Source: Alteribacillus sp041949975 (GTDB lineage: Bacteria > Bacillota > Bacilli > Bacillales > Marinococcaceae). Taken from it: a stretch of DNA of 20,939 bases. This document shows, one piece after another, positions 1-6,836 of the stretch (position 1 is its first letter; every line of letters begins with the position of its first letter). The position numbers and the translations under genes were made by a program. A model generated the notes under the pieces. That model worked only from the letters and a program-made list of their open reading frames with translations. It was not told the origin of the DNA and did not search any database. The stretch spans positions 1-20,939 of the forward strand of contig NZ_JBHFQG010000050.1 in NCBI RefSeq assembly GCF_041949975.1. Reading direction: 5' to 3'.

Positions 1-57
1 ACTCGAGGTCGTATGTCTCCGTTTGGCGGCTTCTCCGGATCATCTTTGTTGTCATGG

Positions 58-187
58 ACACGGAGGACGAGAGGTGCACAGAAAGGCGCTACGCCGCTCC
101 TGCGGGAAAAGCAACGGCTGAAGACCCCGCAGGGAGCGTTTTACTCCCGAGGAGGCTGAAGCGTTGCCCGCGGAGCGAAGTGTATTT
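58..187. repeat. GC-rich palindromic intergenic repeat
   Basis: This block is much richer in G+C than its surroundings and is built of inverted segments. CGCTCCTGCGGG near 95-106 pairs with CCCGCAGGGAGCG near 126-138. A second GC-rich stretch with GAGGAGGCTGAAGCG follows at about 149-165, ending in CCCGCGGAGCG. No reading frame runs through it. From memory it resembles an intergenic palindromic repeat scattered through many Bacillaceae genomes; that is recall, not a search result. The outer boundaries are approximate. Confidence 0.6.
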
Positions 188-294
188 CAACTGTGGCTAT
201 ATTCAACAACAAAGTATGTAAAAAAAGCCTTAAGGAAAAAGAAAATAAGCTCTTCAAAGAGGGCTTAAATATAATATACGAGGAGGTATTCTCT

Positions 295-543
295 ATGAAA
301 TGGCAGAAAGTAAGAGATTTGTTTCCTAATCAGTTTGTCCTTGTTTCTATTTTAGACTATACAGAAGAAAACGATAAAAAAATCGTTCATGATGTCTCCC
401 CTATCCGTTCCGTTCCTGATGAAGAAGCAAATAAAGAACTTTTCCGCTCTGAACCTGGAACGATTGTTTATCATACATCAAATGAAGAATGCATCATACA
501 CATCAGACGAGACCCATTTAGAAAGGTAGAGCGTATGAAATGA
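295..543 (+). CDS. small protein of unknown function, partner of aspartyl protease
   Basis: This encodes an 82-residue protein that I do not recognise. The ATG at 295 is chosen because GAGGAGGT lies 7 bases upstream. The frame is open further upstream to a GTG at 193, but that start has no ribosome binding site and lies at the edge of the GC-rich repeat. The protein is soluble, charged and without membrane segments; it starts MKWQKVRDLF and contains a repeated acidic stretch around residues 40-50. Its last codon overlaps the start of the next gene (ATGA, 540-543), which points to translational coupling with the retropepsin-like protease and a shared job. Confidence 0.75.
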   Translation: MKWQKVRDLFPNQFVLVSILDYTEENDKKIVHDVSPIRSVPDEEANKELFRSEPGTIVYHTSNEECIIHIRRDPFRKVERMK

Positions 544-917
544 ACCTTCAATTTAACGGCGGACTTTTAACTTCTTCAATTACTGTTCTTTTCAGGGGTG
601 CCTCTTTGTATATAGAAGATGTCATTATAGATACAGGATCTTCCCACACTATTCTTACTCCTGATGTGCTTGAGAAAATCGGAGTCACCTATGAAAATGG
701 CGACCCCGTTTACGAAGCCTATGGTATAGGAGGGTCAGCCCCTTTTTATACCAAAATAATGGATGCAATACGGATCGGCAGCTACGTTCTGATCAATCAA
801 AAAGTGGATGTAGGAGTTCTTCCAAAACATCATACAGGGCTGATAGGATTAGATATCTTAGTGGATAATAATTTTGTCATTGATTTTCAAAAGTTAACTT
901 TGAAAAAGATGGAATAA
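540..917 (+). CDS. retropepsin-like aspartyl protease family protein
   Basis: This 125-residue protein has the fold signature of a single-domain, retroviral-type aspartic protease. DTGSS, with the catalytic Asp at residue 31, follows a hydrophobic strand. It is followed by a flap-like glycine segment (GIGGSAPF, about 63-70) and by GLIGLDIL near residue 100, the hydrophobic-Gly psi-loop motif. Proteins of this size have one catalytic Asp and act as homodimers in characterised relatives. There is no signal peptide or membrane anchor, so it is probably cytoplasmic. It overlaps the preceding 82-residue gene by four bases. The substrate is unknown; the partner could be a substrate, inhibitor or chaperone, but that is a guess. 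Confidence 0.8.
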   Translation: MNLQFNGGLLTSSITVLFRGASLYIEDVIIDTGSSHTILTPDVLEKIGVTYENGDPVYEAYGIGGSAPFYTKIMDAIRIGSYVLINQKVDVGVLPKHHTGLIGLDILVDNNFVIDFQKLTLKKME

Positions 918-989
918 CACTAATATACTGTCTTAAAGGTCTTACTCTTTTAAATCTCCCCTTTTTACTTCTTCATTACTAGTTACAAT

Positions 990-1389
990 TCCGCACCCTG
1001 CTAATCTTAATGAATTGGCAAATGAATATTTAAACAAAAAAATTGATGACATTTTAAGAGACCAGTAAATCCAGCAAAGATAAAGCAGAAGCTATGATCA
1101 GCTCTCACATTCATTTATCTACAAAAGAAAATGCCATGTCCAGCTTGATAATAAACCGGAAAACAATTTTTCCGGTCAAAATTTAGAAGAAATTCTAAGC
1201 TGTCGATCCTAATACGCAAAGTGCATAGATACAATACTTATTGAAGATATAAAAAGCGGAGAAAACATAGATGTCAAGTTATCCAGACTAATGATCTTAG
1301 GTTCATTAAACTGGATCCAGTAATGGTACCAGCCAGACGGTGACCGCTCTCCAGAGGAAATAGCTGATTATTTTATTGAAAAGTTCTGA
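990..1389 (+). pseudogene. TetR-family regulator relic (C-terminal domain)
   Basis: Pieces of a TetR regulator can be read by switching frames. NEYLNKKIDDILRD comes from about 1012-1065 and SSKDKAEAMISSHIH from about 1072-1116. A last piece contains EEILS, then LMILGSLNW, then WYQPDGDRSPEEIADYF, and ends at the TGA at 1387-1389. The last piece matches the C-terminal ligand/dimer domain of FadR/KstR-like TetR proteins (motif ILGxLNWxxxWYxPDG). At least two frameshifts and two in-frame TAA codons (1210 and 1321) break it, and the DNA-binding domain is missing. Such regulators usually control fatty-acid degradation, which fits the thiolase relic that follows. Confidence 0.6.
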
Positions 1390-1608
1390 ATATACTCTTA
1401 CAGCTTAAAGAGTATATCAAATGCCCTTGCATGGTAAACAGCAGAGCTGGTGTGGAAGCTTAGAGGAAAAGCTCGACAAGGACCTCACCATCAAAAAACT
1501 GCCTTAGCCCAACATACAGGCGGTATTATTGGTGGGGAAAATGCCGCTTGTGCTGTAACCATTTTAAACATAGGAGTGTGTTTTCAAATTATATGCTTGC
1601 TTGAATAA
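1390..1608 (+). pseudogene. SCP2-type thiolase C-terminal relic
   Basis: The frame starting at 1441 reads AELVWKLRGKA, then ALAQHTGGIIGGE, then AACAVTIL. This is the C-terminal end of the lipid-transfer/SCP2 class of thiolases (typically AELVWQLRGEAGxRQV followed by a glycine-rich strand and VTIL). The preceding part, including the GHPxGATG active-site loop, is gone and the frame is closed by TAA at 1432. Recognisable similarity ends near 1572; the frame then runs on to a TAA at 1606-1608, overlapping the end of the opposite-strand peroxiredoxin. It is a remnant only. Confidence 0.5.
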
Positions 1609-2041
1609 TCTCCTCATAGTTGTCCTTATTGTCAGCATTAAATTTAGTGTTTGCATAAATAATCGTTCCGTTTTTATCAACTAAAAAGCATGAACGAATG
1701 GCAACTTCATCTTCTTGATTGAACACCCCGTATTTTCTTACAGCAGTTTTATGCCAGTCTGCTAATAAAGGATACGGAAGCGTTCCAAGGCTTGCTTCAA
1801 AGACATTTTGAGAATAAATATGATCAACACTAATTCCTAATACTTCTGTACCTTTTTCCTTTAATCTTTTATATTCCTCTTTCCAAGAGGTTAGTTCCTT
1901 AATTCAGCCAGGGGTGAAATCTAAAGGAAAAAACACTATTAGAACATTCTTTTTTCCTTTGTAATCAGATAGGGAGATATCGTTCTTATCTGTAGATGGC
2001 AACGTGAATGCTGGTGCTATATCTCCTGGTTGCAGTGCCAA
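1589..2041 (-). CDS. peroxiredoxin, candidate selenoprotein (TGA at peroxidatic Cys)
   Basis: This would be a 150-residue thiol peroxidase of the AhpE/BCP-like thioredoxin fold, reducing hydroperoxides in the cytoplasm. Reading starts at TTG 2041, seven bases after AAAGGAGGT, and gives MALQPGDIAPAFTLPSTD, then FFPLDFTPG, then codon 46 (1904-1906), which is TGA. After it come IKELTSWKEEY, GISVDHIYSQN, LPYPLLADWH and FLVDKNGTI, ending at TAA 1589-1591. In this family position 46 in FTPxC is the peroxidatic cysteine. There is no other stop and no frameshift in 151 codons. A perfect 6-bp hairpin starts 13 bases after the TGA, as expected of a bacterial SECIS. I therefore read it as a probable Sec-peroxiredoxin. 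The alternative is a single Cys-to-stop mutation, made plausible by the many pseudogenes nearby. Confidence 0.65.
1876..1890 (-). promoter_or_regulatory. SECIS-like hairpin downstream of in-frame TGA
   Basis: On the minus strand the sequence is CCTCTT-GGA-AAGAGG: a perfect 6-bp stem with a three-base loop beginning GG. Nineteen bases separate the TGA (1904-1906) from the loop. The general bacterial SECIS model asks for a short stem within the coding region, a loop about 16-37 bases after the UGA, and a G in the first two loop positions; all three are met. The AT-rich surroundings make chance hairpins possible, but not readily one with this GC content and spacing. Confidence 0.55.
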
Positions 2042-2147
2042 ATTTCCTACCTCCTTTTCGCAGTGTATTAGTATGTTCCCTCTGCTGCGGAGAAGTTAAT
2101 CACATCTTCAGTATATTAATGAAAAATTTAAAGGTGCCCCCAGATCC

Positions 2148-2177
2148 ACATATAATAGCCATTTTCCGCGCATACTG
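2148..2177 (+). promoter_or_regulatory. possible forespore (sigma-G-like) promoter of sspH
   Basis: CATACTG at 2171-2177 resembles the sigma-G -10 element (CATAMTA), and ACATATA at 2148-2154 could serve as the -35 element about 16-17 bases upstream. It lies some 35 bases before the sspH start, and small acid-soluble spore proteins are normally transcribed by sigma-G. The match is moderate. Confidence 0.35.
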
Positions 2178-2210
2178 ACAATTAATGTATTAAACAAGGA
2201 GGAAAATCAC

Positions 2211-2390
2211 GTGAACGTCATGCGAGCACGGGAAATCTCAGAATCACCAGTGATGGCACATGTTACTTATGATGGCACCCCTGTTTATATTCAACATGTA
2301 AATGAGCAAAATAACACTGTAAGAATTTATGCTCTTGATGATCCAGACAACGAACTCGAAGTTTCTGTGGAAAGTCTAGAAGAGCATTAA
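2211..2390 (+). CDS. sspH: small acid-soluble spore protein H
   Basis: This encodes 59 residues with the SspH family pattern. It begins MNVMRAREISESPVMAHVTY, followed by PVYIQHV, and an acidic C-terminus containing ALDDPDNE and ending LEEH. Members are minor spore proteins made in the forespore; their exact role in the dormant spore is not well defined, and DNA binding is not assured. The GTG start at 2211 is preceded by AAGGAGG at a spacing of about 8. The ATG four codons in lacks its own site. The gene marks the source as a spore former. Confidence 0.9.
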   Translation: MNVMRAREISESPVMAHVTYDGTPVYIQHVNEQNNTVRIYALDDPDNELEVSVESLEEH

Positions 2391-2440
2391 CCTTTTCTAT
2401 TTTGCTTTATTTCGTGCAGGTATGAAAAGGAGGTGTAAAA

Positions 2441-2602
2441 TTGGCTGAAAATCATTCTCCTCATGAAGCTGAACAAGTATTAAAAAAAGCAGAAAAAGAC
2501 GACCAAAACGCGCAGAAAGCCGAAAATGTTGTTACTGAATCTCTTTCACAAATGAATCCCCAAAGACAATATGCTGAAGATAAATCACAGAGCAAACGAT
2601 AA
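2441..2602 (+). CDS. small hydrophilic protein, unknown function
   Basis: This is a 53-residue frame starting at TTG 2441, seven bases after AAGGAGGT, which is why I accept it as a gene. It begins MAENHSPHEAEQVLKKAEKD and ends with a Gln/Lys/Ser-rich tail; it has no hydrophobic segment and no cysteine and is mostly predicted helix. It follows sspH by 50 bases on the same strand. The size, composition and position suggest a spore-associated small protein, but I do not recognise the family. Confidence 0.65.
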   Translation: MAENHSPHEAEQVLKKAEKDDQNAQKAENVVTESLSQMNPQRQYAEDKSQSKR

Positions 2603-2688
2603 ATAAAAAGTGAAGAAGATCGGTGGGAACAAATCAGCATACCATCCTTGCGCCGGAAATAAGTTATTTATAACGTGTAAAGGAGGGA

Positions 2689-3756
2689 TTGCTGATTTAT
2701 TACCATCACAAGAATAGACCTTACCTCATTACAAGGAGTTTAGACCCTGACAACCAGGAATCACCTATTCATTTTTTACGCTCGCGTATTATTTCTTCTG
2801 AATATACTTACCGCCGCAACCATTTTGCCTATCCTCTAATAACACCGGAAAATTTTATATTCTCGATTAGCGGTCAAGTATCAACCCCTTTAACCTTTCA
2901 TTATTATGATCTTTTAAAAATGCCTTCTAAAACGATTAAAATGGTATTGGAATGCGCAGGTAATAAACGAGCTATGTTTGAGCCTCGTACTTTTGGAGAA
3001 CAATGGAAAGATGGCGCTGTCACCCAGGGAGTGTGGAAAGGAGTTCCTTTAACTGCTCTATTATCTATGACGGGTATAAAAGCAGATGCACAGGAAGTTG
3101 TATTTGAGGGTTTTGATGCCGGCAAACGCAAAGATATGGAGGAAACAGTTCCTTTTGCAAGAAGTCTCCCTCTTCAAAGTGCCTTTCATCCAGATATCCT
3201 CGTTGCTTATGAGTATAATAACCAGCCTCTTTCCTACAAGCATGGATTTCCATTTCGCCTTATAGTACCCCGATGGTACGCAATGGCTTCTGTTAAATGG
3301 TTAAAGAAAATAACTGTAATAAACCGGCCGTTTTATGGACCTTTTCAGACCATTGATTACGTCTATTATTCTAAAGATAATTCAGAAAAAAAGAGACCGG
3401 TGACCTACATGAACGTTAATTCAATCATACAACAGCCATTAGACTACTCCGTACAGGATGAAAGATATCATTTAATTTATGGAATTGCCTGGTCAGGAAA
3501 GGGCCGTATTTCGAAGGGGGAAATTAGTTTTGATCAAGGAAAAAAATGGGATCCTGTGATATTAGACCGATCCCAAGAGGGTCCTTATTCCTGGACACCA
3601 TGGCACTATTTGTGGAAGGAAGCCCGCAAAGGAGAATATATTATATTATTACGGGCATCTGATTCTACCGGAAGAGTCCAGCCGGAAAAACCCGACTGGA
3701 ACAAAAAAGGTTACGGATATAATGCGATATCTAAAGTACACATTAAAATTGAATAG
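2689..3756 (+). CDS. sulfite-oxidase-like molybdopterin oxidoreductase
   Basis: This 355-residue protein belongs to the sulfite oxidase superfamily. The N-terminal molybdopterin domain has FSISGQV (about 58-64), then MVLECAGNKR with Cys89 as the expected molybdenum ligand, then WKGVPL, GFDAGKRKDM and LPLQSAFHPDILVAYEYN. The second half has HGFPFRLIVPRWYAMASVKWL and a C-terminal Ig-like Mo-co dimerisation domain with GEISFDQGKKWDP. No Tat or Sec signal is visible, unlike periplasmic YedY, so it may be cytoplasmic; the substrate is unknown. The start is uncertain: GGAGGG ends one base before the TTG at 2689, so initiation at CTG 2692 or ATT 2695 would have better spacing. It converges on the racemase gene with 4 bases between stop codons. 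Confidence 0.85.
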   Translation: MLIYYHHKNRPYLITRSLDPDNQESPIHFLRSRIISSEYTYRRNHFAYPLITPENFIFSISGQVSTPLTFHYYDLLKMPSKTIKMVLECAGNKRAMFEPRTFGEQWKDGAVTQGVWKGVPLTALLSMTGIKADAQEVVFEGFDAGKRKDMEETVPFARSLPLQSAFHPDILVAYEYNNQPLSYKHGFPFRLIVPRWYAMASVKWLKKITVINRPFYGPFQTIDYVYYSKDNSEKKRPVTYMNVNSIIQQPLDYSVQDERYHLIYGIAWSGKGRISKGEISFDQGKKWDPVILDRSQEGPYSWTPWHYLWKEARKGEYIILLRASDSTGRVQPEKPDWNKKGYGYNAISKVHIKIE

Positions 3757-3767
3757 TATACTATTCA
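3750..3767. other. perfect 18-bp palindrome over convergent stop codons
   Basis: TGAATAGTATACTATTCA is a perfect inverted repeat. It contains the TAG of the molybdoenzyme gene (3754-3756) and, on the other strand, the TAG of the racemase gene (3761-3763), each preceded by GAA. It may act as a weak bidirectional transcription barrier, but it has little GC and no clear T-tract. Confidence 0.6.
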
Positions 3768-5029
3768 TTTTCAATATAAGGAATGGTTAACGGCCCTTGC
3801 GGCATGATTGCAATCGAAGCCTGCCCTCCTTTTTCTTTTATTATATTTTGAATGGTTTCTTCCATATTGCGTATTGGGGACAGCATGGCAGCTTCTAAAT
3901 CCGCAGCTTGTAATGTGGAGTACACATAAACATCTGACCACACTTGGATCATGGCCTGTTTTTGAACCTGCCATTGATCAAACTTAGAATAGTTTGGATC
4001 ATTAATCATATCAATAAGATCCTGCGGGGTGGAGCACTCTTTTAGAATATCTGCATAATTCCCATGGTCAGGCAGACCATCAGAACACTCTGCTGCACAT
4101 AAAATGGCTCCGCCTTCTTTCACAATTTTCTGGGCGGCACTCATTCCTTTTACCGCTTGATACAAATTTTGATCAAGCGGGTAGCCGCTGTTTGAAGTAA
4201 TGACGATATCAAACCTCTCCTCACAAGGAGCCATCGCATGTTCTTTCACATACTTGCAGCCTTCTCGATGAGCCTCCACTACATCCCCTGCAAAAAAGGC
4301 TGTTATTTCTTTTTCTTTGTTTAGTGCCACGTTTAACATAAAATCTGGCTTTGCCATACACGTAATCTCCGTGGCTTCTCCCTGTACTGGATTATCTTTT
4401 AATATCCTCCATGTACTCATTGGATGTGCAATCATCTTTGCACTGTGAAAGTGCATGATAGTATCTATTCCAGCTATTCCAGGCATTATTCCCTTAGGTC
4501 CGCCGCTGAAACCAGCGAAAAAGTGCGGTTCTATGAAACCGGTAACAATTTTTCGGTCAGCTTCTACATATTCTTTGTTTAAATATATTTCTGCTCCCGT
4601 CGAAGAAGTACCAAGATATGCTTGAGTAGAAGGGTCAAAAGCCTGATTGTTTATTACACGGACAGAGTCGACAACCTCTTTTCCTAACATCTCACAAAGT
4701 TCGGCATATGTATTATCTCGATGACTGCCTGTTCCGTTTATAATAACAAATTGTTCGTTAGGAACATGGTTAAGCTCCTCTAATATCCAGGGAATAAGCT
4801 TATGATTTGGGGTAGGTCTGGTTGAATCACTGATTACTATCGCTACCGTCTCATTAGCATTCACACATTCTTTTAGAGGTTTTTGCCCTGTTGGTTTTTT
4901 CATAGCTTGAAAGGCTTCTTCTTTCTCTTTTTCTCCTAACCCTGGAATATGTTTAGGTTCAATCACTTTTGTACGGTCAGGCAATTCAATATCTAATCCT
5001 TTTTTGCCATATAGCAAGCTCGTATTCAC
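3761..5029 (-). CDS. larA: LarA-family nickel-pincer racemase (lactate racemase-like)
   Basis: This 422-residue protein has the length and motifs of LarA, which interconverts D- and L-2-hydroxyacids using a nickel-pincer nucleotide. The N-terminal domain has SDSTRPTP (67-74) and GTGSHR with His103. FIEPHFFAGFSGGPKG follows, giving His169 and Lys179, the lysine that carries the cofactor in characterised LarA. HFH at 193-195 supplies the next histidine. The GTG start at 5029 has GGAGGG upstream. LarA relatives act on lactate, malate, phenyllactate or short 2-hydroxyacids, so the substrate is not certain. The cofactor-building genes larB, larC and larE are not in this window. Confidence 0.85.
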   Translation of the reverse strand: MNTSLLYGKKGLDIELPDRTKVIEPKHIPGLGEKEKEEAFQAMKKPTGQKPLKECVNANETVAIVISDSTRPTPNHKLIPWILEELNHVPNEQFVIINGTGSHRDNTYAELCEMLGKEVVDSVRVINNQAFDPSTQAYLGTSSTGAEIYLNKEYVEADRKIVTGFIEPHFFAGFSGGPKGIMPGIAGIDTIMHFHSAKMIAHPMSTWRILKDNPVQGEATEITCMAKPDFMLNVALNKEKEITAFFAGDVVEAHREGCKYVKEHAMAPCEERFDIVITSNSGYPLDQNLYQAVKGMSAAQKIVKEGGAILCAAECSDGLPDHGNYADILKECSTPQDLIDMINDPNYSKFDQWQVQKQAMIQVWSDVYVYSTLQAADLEAAMLSPIRNMEETIQNIIKEKGGQASIAIMPQGPLTIPYIENE

Positions 5030-5206
5030 TTTACCACCCTCCTATAATTTTTATGTAATGTTGGCCTTTTCTTTACAGACGTTCCCTTTATATGAATGAT
5101 TTACCTTTCTGTCTTTATCTTAGCATATCCCAAAATACAGGTAACTGGAATTTCAAAACCTTATCCAGACCCCAACTTCCTCCCTTCAAGTCTTTTATAA
5201 TAAACA

Positions 5207-5770
5207 TCATGTATTGGTATATGTCATAACAAAGTGCAGAACAGCAGGCGCAGCCGTTGAGTTAATATACGCATGCTCTCTATCTCCATTAAATTTTATA
5301 GAATCATGCTGATGCAGATAAAACATTTCACCTTCTATACTAATCTTCACCTCCCCCTCCATTACAGTTACATATTCTACAACCCCTGATTGATGTGACC
5401 CAGGAAAGTATTCACTGTTTGGTTTTAAATAAGCTCTGTGCATTTCAATCGACCCGTAATGCGAAACATTAAACATCGGTTCAAGGATGCAGGCACTATT
5501 GGCACTCACCACTTTATTCCCCGTATTTTTTCGCGATATTTTCACCGTTTGATCTTCATTAAGTAATACTGAAATTGGGATAGACAATCCATTTGCTATT
5601 TTCCAAATAACCGAGAGGGAGGGATTCGCTTCTCCTTTTTCAATTTTCCCTAAAGTCAATTTACTTACATCAACCCGTTGTGCTAATCCCTGTAAACTCA
5701 TTCCCCGTTCCTGTCTTATTTTTCTTAAAGTAGTACCGACACGTTTCACTAAAACCTCTGGATTACTCAT
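5207..5770 (-). CDS. XRE-family regulator with C-terminal cupin domain
   Basis: This 187-residue DNA-binding regulator has a helix-turn-helix at about residues 10-65 (LRKIRQERGMSLQGLAQRV, then KLTLGKIEKGEANPSLSVIWKIA). A cupin sensor domain follows from about 100 to 187, with HQSGVVEYVTVMEGEVKI, FYLHQHDSIKF and DREHAYIN. Regulators of this build usually sense a small metabolite and control a neighbouring transporter or catabolic gene. Here the divergent neighbour is the EamA transporter, and the shared promoter region holds a long inverted repeat. The larA-like gene lies 177 bases downstream on the same strand and could also be a target. The ATG at 5770 has AAGGAG upstream. Confidence 0.85.
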   Translation of the reverse strand: MSNPEVLVKRVGTTLRKIRQERGMSLQGLAQRVDVSKLTLGKIEKGEANPSLSVIWKIANGLSIPISVLLNEDQTVKISRKNTGNKVVSANSACILEPMFNVSHYGSIEMHRAYLKPNSEYFPGSHQSGVVEYVTVMEGEVKISIEGEMFYLHQHDSIKFNGDREHAYINSTAAPAVLHFVMTYTNT

Positions 5771-5818
5771 AGTTTAAAACTCCTTAAATACAGATGTAGT
5801 ATTTTTCCAAATAAAAAA

Positions 5819-5855
5819 GTATAATATAATTAATCAAAAGCAAATTATAATATAC
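5819..5855. promoter_or_regulatory. divergent promoter with 13-bp inverted repeat
   Basis: GTATAATATAATT (5819-5831) and AATTATAATATAC (5843-5855) are inverted copies with one mismatch, centred at 5837 between the XRE-cupin and EamA genes. Each arm contains TATAAT-like -10 sequences facing outward. It could be an operator for the XRE-cupin protein that governs both directions, but in such AT-rich DNA it may also just reflect two overlapping promoters. Confidence 0.45.
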
Positions 5856-5893
5856 CAAACTTGAGAGAGGACATTTTATGAAAGAATTATTTA

Positions 5894-6799
5894 TTGGGAT
5901 CATCCATGTTCTTTGCGGTTACATTTATATTGAATCGTTCCATGGAGCTTTCAGGTGGCAGCTGGGTTTGGAGTTCTTCCTTGAGATTTATTTTTATGCT
6001 TCCTTTTTTATTTCTTATTGTACTTTTTAGACATAACTTGAAACAAGTCATTCAAAAAATGAAAAAGCAGCGGTTTACATGGTTAGGATGGAGTTTTGTT
6101 GGATTTGTTCTGTTCTATGCACCCCTGACATATGCCGCTTCATACGGACCGGGCTGGCTCGTTGCCGGCACTTGGCAGCTAACTATTGTCGGGGGTGTCT
6201 TAATTAGCCCTGTATTTTTTAAGAACGTAAAAATACCAGTAAGAGCACTTTGTATATCCTTTATTATTTTAATCGGGGTAGCCATGATTCAGCTGCAAAG
6301 CGCAGATACTCTGGCATTGAAAGATATTTTAATTGGAATAATCCCAGTGATAGTGGCAGGATTTGCTTACCCATTAGGAAATCGAAAAATGATGGAGGTT
6401 TGCGGAGGTAAGTTAGATACATTTCAACGAGTATTAGGAATGACCCTGGCAAGTCTTCCATTCTGGCTGATGATTTGTATTTTTGGTTGGATAAAAAGTG
6501 GAGGTCCATCAACAAGTCAACTTCTTCAGTCATTCATTGTAGCTATTTGTTCTGGAGTAGCAGCTACTACTTTATTTTTTATTGCGACAGACCGGGTAAG
6601 AGAAAATCAAAGTAAACTGGCTGCCGTAGAAGCTACTCAGTCGACACAAGTATTATTTGTTATTATAGGTGAAATCTTGCTTTTGTCTGCCCCATTACCA
6701 AACTCAGTTGCTTCAATTGGACTTATTGTTATTATTACTGGCATGCTTCTGCACAGCACGAAAAAAGCGACCGAGAAACAAGAAAAGCTGACAGCTTGA
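5894..6799 (+). CDS. EamA/DMT-family multidrug-resistance-type transporter
   Basis: This is a roughly 300-residue integral membrane protein with about ten hydrophobic segments arranged as two EamA repeats (first half SMFFAVTFILNRSMELSGGS; second half starting near SQLLQSFIVAICSGVAATTL). Such proteins export or exchange small metabolites. The only good ribosome binding site (GAGAGAGG) serves an ATG at 5878 that reads MKELFIGII in a different frame; that would be the normal N-terminus of the family. A one-base frame offset at about 5898-5904 therefore separates the first nine codons from the rest. The open frame itself can start only at TTG 5894 or ATG 5905, neither with a good site. It may be a recent frameshift mutant or a sequence error. 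Confidence 0.75.
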   Translation: MGSSMFFAVTFILNRSMELSGGSWVWSSSLRFIFMLPFLFLIVLFRHNLKQVIQKMKKQRFTWLGWSFVGFVLFYAPLTYAASYGPGWLVAGTWQLTIVGGVLISPVFFKNVKIPVRALCISFIILIGVAMIQLQSADTLALKDILIGIIPVIVAGFAYPLGNRKMMEVCGGKLDTFQRVLGMTLASLPFWLMICIFGWIKSGGPSTSQLLQSFIVAICSGVAATTLFFIATDRVRENQSKLAAVEATQSTQVLFVIIGEILLLSAPLPNSVASIGLIVIITGMLLHSTKKATEKQEKLTA

Positions 6800-6836
6800 A
6801 AGAGCTGGCAGCATAGTAGCTGAGAAAGCTTTTAAA

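Noticed and set aside
1..190. GC-rich repeat considered as a CRISPR unit or structured RNA gene
   Set aside because: Only one unit with imperfect palindromes, no spacer periodicity, and it resembles a dispersed Bacillaceae repeat.
1210..1323. In-frame TAA codons in the TetR relic considered as recoding sites
   Set aside because: TAA is not a selenocysteine codon, and the frame also has frameshifts and lacks its DNA-binding domain, so it is a plain pseudogene.
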